Shown piece by piece: positions 1 to 6,124 of a stretch of 15,190 nucleotides of DNA. Source of the stretch: Acidimicrobiales bacterium. Its GTDB lineage: Bacteria; Actinomycetota; Acidimicrobiia; Acidimicrobiales; Bog-793. How positions within the stretch are numbered: the first letter of the stretch is position 1; every line of letters starts with the position of its first letter. Under the pieces are notes generated by a model, which saw only the letters and a list, made by a program, of their open reading frames with translations, did not search any database and had not been told where the DNA came from. Made by a program: the position numbers and the translations under genes. The stretch is from contig JASHRK010000113.1 of the NCBI GenBank assembly GCA_030037405.1, positions 1 through 15,190 on the forward strand. The letters are read 5' to 3'.

Positions 1-1
1 C

Positions 2-394
2 GCGATCTACGACACGATGAAGTTCGTGCGGCCGGACAAGTCCACCTTCTGTTTCGGGCAGGCCGCCTCGGCTGCCGCCGTCCTCCTCGCGGCGGGGACG
101 CGGGGCAAGCGCTTCGCCCTGCCGCATGCCCGCATCCTCCTCCACCAGCCCTATGGCGGTGCCGCCGGCCAGGCGACCGACATCGAGCTCCAGGCGAAGG
201 AGATCCTGCGCATGCGCGACCTCCTGAACGAGATACTCGCTGCCGACACGGGCCAGCCGATCGAGAAGATCCATACCGACACGGACCGAGACTTCATAAT
301 GAGTGCCGAGCAAGCACGGGACTACGGTGTCATCGACGAGGTGATCAGCACTAGGGAGACCGTCGGCGCTGTAGCAGCCGTCGGCGCGGCCTGA
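2..394 (+). CDS. clpP: ATP-dependent Clp protease proteolytic subunit (ClpP2-type), 5' truncated
   Basis: This is the C-terminal 130 residues of the serine protease that forms the barrel-shaped proteolytic chamber of the Clp protease. The reading frame is open from base 2, so the start lies left of the window. All three catalytic residues are visible: Ser in GQAASA (bases 68-70), His in LLHQP (143-145) and Asp in DRDF (290-292). The GQAASAAAVLLAAG context resembles ClpP2-type subunits of actinobacteria, as I recall them, more than the GQAASMGA form of E. coli. The tail ends normally after the YGVIDEVIS segment. clpX begins 12 bases downstream, so protease and unfoldase are probably co-transcribed. 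Actinobacteria usually have a second clpP directly upstream, which would be outside this window. Confidence 0.96.
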   Translation, partial: AIYDTMKFVRPDKSTFCFGQAASAAAVLLAAGTRGKRFALPHARILLHQPYGGAAGQATDIELQAKEILRMRDLLNEILAADTGQPIEKIHTDTDRDFIMSAEQARDYGVIDEVISTRETVGAVAAVGAA

Positions 395-406
395 CCGGGA
401 GGCGTA

Positions 407-1681
407 GTGGCCAAGTTCGGCGACGGGGGGGAGCTCGTCAAGTGCAGCTTCTGCGGTAAGTCCCAGAAGCAGGTGAAGAAGCTGATCGCTGGGCCTGGCG
501 TCTACATCTGCGACGAGTGCATCGAGCTGTGCAACGACATCATCGAAGAGGAGCTCTCCGAGCCCACAGAGGTCCACTTCGAGGATCTCCCCAAGCCGAA
601 GGAGATCTTCGAGTTCCTGAACGACTACGTCGTCGGCCAGGAGCAGGCGAAGAAGATCCTCGCCGTCGCCGTCTACAACCACTACAAGCGTGTGCAGGCC
701 GGGCTCTTCAAAGACGCAGAGGTCGAGATAGCGAAGTCCAACATCCTCCTTCTCGGCCCAACCGGGTGCGGCAAGACCTTGCTCGCCCAGACGCTCGCCC
801 GCATGCTCAACGTCCCCTTCGCCATCGCGGACGCGACGGCGCTCACCGAGGCGGGCTATGTCGGCGAGGACGTCGAGAACATCCTTCTCAAGTTGATCCA
901 GGCGGCCGACTACGACGTGAAGAAGGCCGAGACCGGGATCATCTACATAGACGAGATCGACAAGATCGCCCGCAAGTCGGAGAACCCTTCGATAACCCGC
1001 GACGTCTCGGGCGAAGGCGTGCAGCAAGCGCTCCTCAAGATCCTCGAGGGCACGACGGCCTCGGTCCCGCCCCAGGGAGGGCGCAAGCATCCGCACCAGG
1101 AGTTCATCCAGATCGACACGACGAACATCCTGTTCATCTGCGGGGGTGCCTTCGCCGGTCTCGACAAGATCATCGAGAGCCGGATCGGCCGGGCCGGGAT
1201 CGGGTTCCGCGCCGAGGTGCGGCGGGGAAAGCGCTGGGACGAGGGCGAGCTCCTGATGCAGGTGCTCCCCGAAGACCTCCTCAAGTTCGGTCTGATCCCG
1301 GAGTTCGTGGGGCGCCTGCCCGTCATCGGAGCGGTCTCCAGCCTCGACCGCGAGGCGCTCGTCCGCATCCTCGTGGAGCCGAAGAACGCTCTCGTCAAGC
1401 AGTACCGGCGAGTCTTCGAGCTCGACAGCGTGGAGCTCGACATCTCCGAGGATGCCTTGGAGGCGATCTCCGACCTCGCCATGTTGCGGGGCACGGGGGC
1501 GCGGGGGCTGCGCGCCATCCTCGAGGAGGTCCTTCTCGAGGTCATGTACGACCTCCCGAGCCGTGAGGACATCGGCCGCTGCGTCGTCGACCGCTCCGTC
1601 GTCCTAGAGCGCGTCGCCCCCTCGCTCGTCCCCCGCTCGGCAGTGGACAAGCCGGAGCGTTCCCGCCGGGCGGCGTCCTGA
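407..1681 (+). CDS. clpX: ATP-dependent Clp protease ATP-binding subunit ClpX
   Basis: AAA+ unfoldase that recognises tagged substrates and threads them into ClpP. It is 424 residues, the same length as E. coli ClpX. The N-terminal zinc-binding domain has four cysteines, C13-x2-C16 and C35-x2-C38. Walker A is GPTGCGKT at residues 117-124 and Walker B is IYIDEID with D182-E183. The pore loop GYVG is at 150-153. The RKH loop (GGRKHPHQ), the AGIGF loop used for ClpP docking and the sensor-2 GTGARGLR motif are all present, so the enzyme looks fully functional. The start is GTG at 407, supported by GGGAGG at 397-402 only 4 bases away. The gene follows clpP by 12 bases and precedes folC by 28. Confidence 0.98.
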   Translation: MAKFGDGGELVKCSFCGKSQKQVKKLIAGPGVYICDECIELCNDIIEEELSEPTEVHFEDLPKPKEIFEFLNDYVVGQEQAKKILAVAVYNHYKRVQAGLFKDAEVEIAKSNILLLGPTGCGKTLLAQTLARMLNVPFAIADATALTEAGYVGEDVENILLKLIQAADYDVKKAETGIIYIDEIDKIARKSENPSITRDVSGEGVQQALLKILEGTTASVPPQGGRKHPHQEFIQIDTTNILFICGGAFAGLDKIIESRIGRAGIGFRAEVRRGKRWDEGELLMQVLPEDLLKFGLIPEFVGRLPVIGAVSSLDREALVRILVEPKNALVKQYRRVFELDSVELDISEDALEAISDLAMLRGTGARGLRAILEEVLLEVMYDLPSREDIGRCVVDRSVVLERVAPSLVPRSAVDKPERSRRAAS

Positions 1682-1709
1682 GAGTCGCACCTCGCGTGTC
1701 CTTCCCGTC

Positions 1710-3098
1710 GTGCTCGACAGAAGGATCAAGGCACTGAGCGAGACCGGGCCCTTCTCGCCGCCCGCCAACGGCCCGGGCGGCGCCAGCATCGGCGAGGCCC
1801 TCGCCTGGCTCGATCGGCATATCAACCTGGAGCTCATCGAGTCGGGTCGGGCGGGCCGCTACGGTGAGCCGTCCCTCGAGCGCATCCGCGTGCTCGCCGA
1901 CGCCATGGGCGACCCTCAGGCCGCCTATCCCGTCGTGCACGTCACGGGGACGAACGGCAAGGGCTCGACCACCCGGATGATCGCCGCCCTGCTCCGGGCG
2001 AGCGGCCTGCGGGCGGGCGCCTACATGAGCCCGCACGTGCGGCGGATAAACGAGCGTTTTGCTATCTCGGACGAGCCGATCACTGACGCCGACCTTGCCG
2101 TCCATCTCGGCGCGCTGGCCGAGCTGGAGCGGTTTCTCGGCGTGCGGGCGACTTGGTTCGAGCTCGTCACAGCGGCCGCGTTCCGCTGGTTCGCAGACGA
2201 GGCGGTCGAGGCGGCCGTCGTCGAGGTCGGCCTCGGCGGGCGCTACGACGCCACCAACGTCGCCCAGGGCGCCGTCGCCGTCGTGACCAACGTCGAGCTC
2301 GACCACACCGACATCCTCGGGCCCACCCGCTCCCACATCGCAGCCGAGAAGGCGGGCATTATCAAAAAGGGCGCCGTCGTCATACTCAACGAGACCGATC
2401 CGGAGGTGGCGAGCCTCTTCGAGGAGGAGGCCGGCCGAGTCGGTGCCGCCGCCGTCTGGCATCGAGGGGCCGACTTCGGCGTTGAAGATCCCCGTCTCGG
2501 AGTGGGCGGCCGTGTCGTCAACCTCTTCACACCGGCGGAGAGGTACGAGGACGTCTTCGTCGCCCTCCGCGGGGCCCACCAGGCCGATAACGCAGCCGTG
2601 GCGCTGGCGGCTACCCAAGGCTTTCTCGGGGAGGTCCTCCCCGACGACGTCGTGCGGGAGGGCTTCGCCTCGGTCACGGTGCCGGGCCGGCTCGAAGTCG
2701 TGCGCCGGCACCCGCTCGTCGTGCTCGATGCCGCCCACAACGCCGCTGGGGCGGTGGCCCTCCGAGCCGCTCTCGACGAGGACTTCTCCGGCGCACGTCG
2801 GGTCGTCGTCGTGATGGGGAGCCTCGGCCGGCGCGACCCGGGCGCTTTCCTCCGGGAGCTGCAAGACGATCGGCTGAGCGCCGTCATCGCCTGCGCCCCG
2901 GCGAGCCCGCGAGCGTTGCCGGCGAGCGCCGTGATCGAGGCCGCACGCGACCTCGGGATCGACGTGCAGGACGGCGGAGAGGTGCCGGAGGCGGTCGAGC
3001 GGGGGCTCGCCCTTGTCGAGGAGAATGACCTCTTGCTTGTGACCGGGTCCTTCTACGTCGTCGGGGCAGCACGCGGCCATCTCGTCGAGGGCGGCTAG
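1710..3098 (+). CDS. folC: Folylpolyglutamate synthase / dihydrofolate synthase
   Basis: Cytoplasmic Mur-ligase-family enzyme that adds glutamate to folates (and often to dihydropteroate) using ATP. Of its 462 residues, the P-loop TGTNGKGST lies at 79-87, followed by the SPH and INER folate-binding segment. GLGGRYDATN and NVELDHT follow. AAEKAGI carries K214, the lysine that is carbamylated in this family. LDAAHN at 340-344 opens the C-terminal ligase domain, and the chain ends in the usual VTGSFYVVG segment. The start is GTG at 1710. No Shine-Dalgarno is visible, so the start is less certain than the gene, but no alternative start codon lies between the clpX stop and 1710 in this frame. valS, which usually stands between clpX and folC in actinobacteria, is missing here. 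Confidence 0.95.
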   Translation: MLDRRIKALSETGPFSPPANGPGGASIGEALAWLDRHINLELIESGRAGRYGEPSLERIRVLADAMGDPQAAYPVVHVTGTNGKGSTTRMIAALLRASGLRAGAYMSPHVRRINERFAISDEPITDADLAVHLGALAELERFLGVRATWFELVTAAAFRWFADEAVEAAVVEVGLGGRYDATNVAQGAVAVVTNVELDHTDILGPTRSHIAAEKAGIIKKGAVVILNETDPEVASLFEEEAGRVGAAAVWHRGADFGVEDPRLGVGGRVVNLFTPAERYEDVFVALRGAHQADNAAVALAATQGFLGEVLPDDVVREGFASVTVPGRLEVVRRHPLVVLDAAHNAAGAVALRAALDEDFSGARRVVVVMGSLGRRDPGAFLRELQDDRLSAVIACAPASPRALPASAVIEAARDLGIDVQDGGEVPEAVERGLALVEENDLLLVTGSFYVVGAARGHLVEGG

Positions 3099-3101
3099 CC
3101 T
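3096..3101 (+). promoter_or_regulatory. Candidate -10 box for a near-leaderless ndk transcript
   Basis: TAGCCT fits the actinobacterial TANNNT -10 pattern and ends 9 bases before the ndk GTG. Its TAG is also the folC stop codon. No TTG-type -35 is seen at the right spacing. ndk has no Shine-Dalgarno, which fits a transcript starting within a few bases of GTG, but this is inference from a six-base match. Confidence 0.3.
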
Positions 3102-3110
3102 GTCGCCTTC

Positions 3111-3521
3111 GTGGGCAGGACCCTCGTGATCGCCAAGCCGGACGCCGTCACCCGCGGCCTCGTGGGAGAGATCCTCCGCCGGCTCGAGCAAAAGGGGCTC
3201 AAGCTAGTAGCCGGCGAGCTTCGCACCATCGACGAGAAGACGGCAGAGCGACACTACGCCGAGCACGTCGACAAGAGCTTCTACAGAGATCTCGTGGCCT
3301 TCATCACGCGCGCTCCCTCCTTCGTGATGGTCGTCGAGGGGCCGGAGGACACCTGGCGGATCGTCCGTATCCTGATGGGACCTACCAACCCGGCGGAGGC
3401 TCCACCCGGGACGATGCGAGGCGACTTCGGCACCGTCATTGCCGAGAACCTCGTCCACGGCTCCGACGGGCCCGACTCGGCGAAGCGGGAGATCGACATC
3501 TTCTTCCCCGGGCTCGCCTGA
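3111..3521 (+). CDS. ndk: Nucleoside diphosphate kinase
   Basis: Transfers the gamma-phosphate between nucleoside triphosphates and diphosphates through a phosphohistidine intermediate, balancing NTP and dNTP pools. At 136 residues it has the standard bacterial length. TLVIAKPDAV at the N-terminus gives the conserved active-site lysine (K9). GPTNPAEAPPGTMRGDFG is the nucleotide-binding stretch, and NLVHGSDGPDSA contains the catalytic histidine H116. Start is GTG at 3111, 12 bases after the folC stop. There is no recognisable Shine-Dalgarno, so it is either coupled to folC or read from a short or leaderless transcript. The gene is followed by hairpin-forming sequence and then the mre cluster. 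Confidence 0.97.
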   Translation: MGRTLVIAKPDAVTRGLVGEILRRLEQKGLKLVAGELRTIDEKTAERHYAEHVDKSFYRDLVAFITRAPSFVMVVEGPEDTWRIVRILMGPTNPAEAPPGTMRGDFGTVIAENLVHGSDGPDSAKREIDIFFPGLA

Positions 3522-3544
3522 TCTCTCTCCCCGCGCTCGGGCTC

Positions 3545-3570
3545 GTGGGAGTCCTGGCTCCAGGAGCCAC
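3545..3570 (+). terminator. Possible ndk terminator hairpin
   Basis: Two overlapping folds are possible just after ndk. One is TGGCTC(3555-3560)-CAG-GAGCCA(3564-3569), a 6-bp stem with a triloop. The other is TCCTG(3552-3556)/CAGGA(3561-3565), extended by GTGG(3545-3548)/CCAC(3567-3570). There is no T-tract, as is common in high-GC actinobacteria. The position between ndk and a promoter-like site for mreB supports a transcript boundary. Confidence 0.35.
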
Positions 3571-3629
3571 GGCGGCAGGAGTCCGTCCACCCGTCTTGCG
3601 CGTCAGCGCAGGAGTCGGCTAACCCCGCC

Positions 3630-3658
3630 TTGAGCGGGAGCGACCGATCTCGTAGCCT
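3630..3658 (+). promoter_or_regulatory. Candidate mreB promoter
   Basis: TTGAGC (3630-3635), a 17-base spacer and TAGCCT (3653-3658) make a vegetative-type promoter at ideal spacing, in the 185-base gap between ndk and mreB. It would give a leader of about 40-45 bases containing the ribosome site AAAAGGAG at 3688-3695, which is 11 bases before the mreB ATG. This is the best -35/-10 pair in the window. Confidence 0.45.
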
Positions 3659-3706
3659 TGTGGTGACCGCTCCGCTCGAAGCCCCCCAAAAGGAGCTCTT
3701 CTTCTC

Positions 3707-4738
3707 ATGGCCGACAACGCGCTCTCCTTCATAGGCCGCGACATGGCCGTCGACCTCGGAACCGCCAACACGCTCGTGTACGTACGGGGGAAGGGGATAG
3801 TCCTCAACGAGCCGTCGGTCGTCGCCATCGACGTGAAGGTGGGCCATCCCCTTGCCGTCGGCGTCGAGGCGAAACGAATGATCGGTCGCACGCCGAGCAA
3901 CATCCAGGCGATCCGGCCGTTGAAGGACGGAGTCATCGCCGACTTCGAGATCTGCGAGATGATGCTGCGCTACTTCATCCGGCGCGTCCACCCGAGGCGT
4001 TTCTCCAAGCCGCGGATGGTGATCTGCGTACCCTCGGGGATAACAGGCGTCGAGAAACGTGCCGTCCAGGAAGCCGCCGAGTATGCCGGTGCCCGCAAGG
4101 CCTACATCGTCGAAGAGCCGATGGCGGCTGCCATCGGTGCCGGTCTCCCGATACACGAGCCGACCGGCAACATGGTCGTCGACATTGGCGGCGGCACGAC
4201 CGAGGTCGCCGTCATCTCGCTCGGCGGCATCGTCGTGAGCCAGTCGATACGAATCGGTGGTGACGAGCTAGACGAGGCGATCATCTCGTTCGTGAAGAAG
4301 GAGTACTCCCTCGCCCTCGGCGAGCGCACGGCGGAGGAGATCAAGATAGCCCTCGGTTCGGCATGCGAGCTCGAGGAGGAGCTGCATGCCGAGATCCGGG
4401 GCCGCGACCTCGTCACCGGCCTCCCCAAGACCGTTGTCACCACTACCGAGGAGATCCGCAAGGCGATCGAGGAGCCCGTCGCCGCCATCGTCGACGCCGT
4501 GAAGGTGACTCTCGACCGCTGCCCGCCGGAGCTCGCCGCAGACATCATGGAGCAGGGGATCGTCCTCACCGGCGGCGGGGCACTTCTCCACGGGCTCGAC
4601 GTGCGGTTGCAGGCCGAGACTCACATGCCCATCGTCGTCGCGCCCGACCCGCTCAACTGCGTCGCCCTCGGCAGCGGAATGTGCCTCGAGGAGTTCGACG
4701 CGCTGAAGCAAGTGCTGAGCTCCTCGTCAAACCGCTGA
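3707..4738 (+). CDS. mreB: Rod shape-determining protein MreB
   Basis: Actin-like ATPase that forms membrane-associated filaments and directs lateral cell-wall synthesis. It is 343 residues, close to the E. coli length of 347. The actin-fold motifs are intact: phosphate-1 DLGTANT at residues 16-22, phosphate-2 DIGGGTTE from residue 159, and the adenosine motif LTGGGALL with glycines 289-291. VEEPMAAAIGAGLPI and the ERTAEEIK segment are also typical. Start is ATG at 3707 with AAAAGGAG upstream. The gene leads a probable mreB-mreC-mreD-mrdA operon, with mreC following after 13 bases. MreB is absent from mycobacteria and corynebacteria, so its presence excludes those lineages. Confidence 0.98.
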   Translation: MADNALSFIGRDMAVDLGTANTLVYVRGKGIVLNEPSVVAIDVKVGHPLAVGVEAKRMIGRTPSNIQAIRPLKDGVIADFEICEMMLRYFIRRVHPRRFSKPRMVICVPSGITGVEKRAVQEAAEYAGARKAYIVEEPMAAAIGAGLPIHEPTGNMVVDIGGGTTEVAVISLGGIVVSQSIRIGGDELDEAIISFVKKEYSLALGERTAEEIKIALGSACELEEELHAEIRGRDLVTGLPKTVVTTTEEIRKAIEEPVAAIVDAVKVTLDRCPPELAADIMEQGIVLTGGGALLHGLDVRLQAETHMPIVVAPDPLNCVALGSGMCLEEFDALKQVLSSSSNR

Positions 4739-4751
4739 ATCCGAGGTCGCC

Positions 4752-5588
4752 TTGGCGACGTCACGGCGGAACACGAGCCAGCGTCTCACCCTTGTCATAC
4801 TCGTGCTCGCCTCGATCACGGCGATCACGCTCGACTATCGGGGGCCCGTCAGCCACGCCCTCGACTCCGTGCGCAACGGCGCCAGGGACGCCGTCTCGCC
4901 CATCCAGCGAGTGCTCGCGGACGCCTTTCATCCCATCGGGGACTTCTTCGCAGGGGCGGTCAACTACGGCGCCCTCGCCAACGAGAACGCACGCCTGAGA
5001 GAGCAGCTCGGCAACGTCCGACGGGACGAGCTCGAGAACGCCGGCGCCGAGCAACAGCTGCAGGAGCTTCTCGCCCAGGAGGGCCTGCCCTACCTCCAGA
5101 ACTCGAAGTCCGTCGTCGCAAGCGTCATGGCGGGACCGAGCTCGAACTACGAGCTGACGATCGAGATCAACCGGGGAACGGCCGACGGGGTGGGTGTCGG
5201 CATGCCAGTCGTCGCCGGCGCCGGCCTCGTCGGAACAGTGATACAGGCGGGTGCTACGACAGCGGTGGTGAGGTTGATCACGGATCCGCGTTCGAGCGTC
5301 GGGGTGCGTTTTGCCGACGGGACCGTAGCGGTCGCCGACGGCCAGGGGCTCGGTCAGCCGCTCACCCTCGAGCAGGTTCCGGCGAGCGCCCCCCTGCCAA
5401 AGCGCGGTCAGGGCATCGACACGAGCGGGCTCGAGGGGGCCGCGTTCCCAGCCGGCATCCCTGTAGGTACGGTGTCTGAAGTGAAGGGCACGGGCGGAGG
5501 TTTTACTCGTCAGGTATGGGTGAAGCCCGTCGCCGACCTGAGCGGGCTCCAGTACGTGGCCGTCGTGCAATGGCTGCCGGCACCATGA
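4752..5588 (+). CDS. mreC: Rod shape-determining protein MreC
   Basis: Bitopic membrane protein of the elongation complex, thought to activate PBP2 from the periplasmic/outer side. The 278 residues show a short basic N-terminus, one membrane segment at about 11-27, a coiled-coil stretch at about 75-110 (NENARLREQL onwards) and then the MreC beta domain from about 117. That domain contains INRGTADGVGVGMPVV, GLVGTV and LITDPRSSVGVRF. Start is TTG at 4752, with GAGG at 4743-4746 five bases upstream, which supports this unusual start codon. The stop codon overlaps the preferred mreD start in an ATGA junction. Confidence 0.95.
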   Translation: MATSRRNTSQRLTLVILVLASITAITLDYRGPVSHALDSVRNGARDAVSPIQRVLADAFHPIGDFFAGAVNYGALANENARLREQLGNVRRDELENAGAEQQLQELLAQEGLPYLQNSKSVVASVMAGPSSNYELTIEINRGTADGVGVGMPVVAGAGLVGTVIQAGATTAVVRLITDPRSSVGVRFADGTVAVADGQGLGQPLTLEQVPASAPLPKRGQGIDTSGLEGAAFPAGIPVGTVSEVKGTGGGFTRQVWVKPVADLSGLQYVAVVQWLPAP

Positions 5589-6124
5589 CCTGGCGCATCT
5601 GGACACGGCTCGTCGTGCTCGGGCTGGTGTGCGTCGTCGTCCAGGTCGGGATCCTCGACCGTGTGCAGCTCGGTGGAGCGCACCCGGACGCGTGGCTTCT
5701 CGTCGCCATCGTCGCCGGGCTCGTCGCCGGCCCGCAGCAAGGAGCCGTCGTCGCCTTCCTCGCCGGGCTCGTCGCCGACCTCTTCGTGGTGACGCCATTC
5801 GGGGTCTCTTCGCTCTGCTACGTGCTCGTCGCCTTCGCCGTCGGCATCCTCGCGCCCCTCGGCTCGGGTCGGGTGACCCACGGCTCGCAGGTGGTCATCG
5901 CGTTCGTGGCGAGCGTCGTCGGCTCGCTCCTGTACGAGGGGATCCTCACGCTGCTGGGTCAGCCCCACCTGGCGCGCGGCCAGCTTGTGAACGTGCTGGC
6001 CGTCGTAAGCATCGCCAACGCCGTCCTCGTGCTCCCTGCGAACGCTGCCATGACATGGGTCTTCGCAAAGTCGGGTGCGAGCCAGCGCGAGTTCGGCGCC
6101 GCCGGTGGGAGCGGGCTGCGATGA
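5585..6124 (+). CDS. mreD: Rod shape-determining protein MreD
   Basis: Small polytopic membrane protein of the elongasome. The 179 residues are almost entirely hydrophobic, with about five or six membrane segments. They include the typical MreD stretch FLAGLVADLFVVTPFG, an aspartate-containing loop after a GL-rich helix. I prefer ATG 5585 because it overlaps the mreC stop in ATGA, gives the usual family length and starts just before the first membrane helix. ATG 5570 (five residues longer) is also possible. ATG 5516 would add 23 mostly polar residues and overlap mreC by 73 bases, with GGCGGAGG lying 15 bases away, so it is less likely. The stop again forms ATGA with the next gene. Confidence 0.9.
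   Translation: MTWRIWTRLVVLGLVCVVVQVGILDRVQLGGAHPDAWLLVAIVAGLVAGPQQGAVVAFLAGLVADLFVVTPFGVSSLCYVLVAFAVGILAPLGSGRVTHGSQVVIAFVASVVGSLLYEGILTLLGQPHLARGQLVNVLAVVSIANAVLVLPANAAMTWVFAKSGASQREFGAAGGSGLR

Noticed and set aside
517..1566. A 349-codon plus-strand frame inside clpX
   Set aside because: It is an Arg/Pro-rich shifted reading of clpX, which has complete AAA+ and zinc-finger motifs in its own frame.
1542..3191. A 549-codon minus-strand frame opposite clpX and folC
   Set aside because: It is a shadow of folC, which has intact motifs throughout; the minus product is Asp/Gly/Arg-rich without recognisable domains.
5516..5584. A longer mreD start 23 codons upstream
   Set aside because: It would overlap mreC by 73 bases and add a polar, Arg-rich stretch before the first membrane helix. 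The ATGA overlap at 5585 matches the next junction in the operon.
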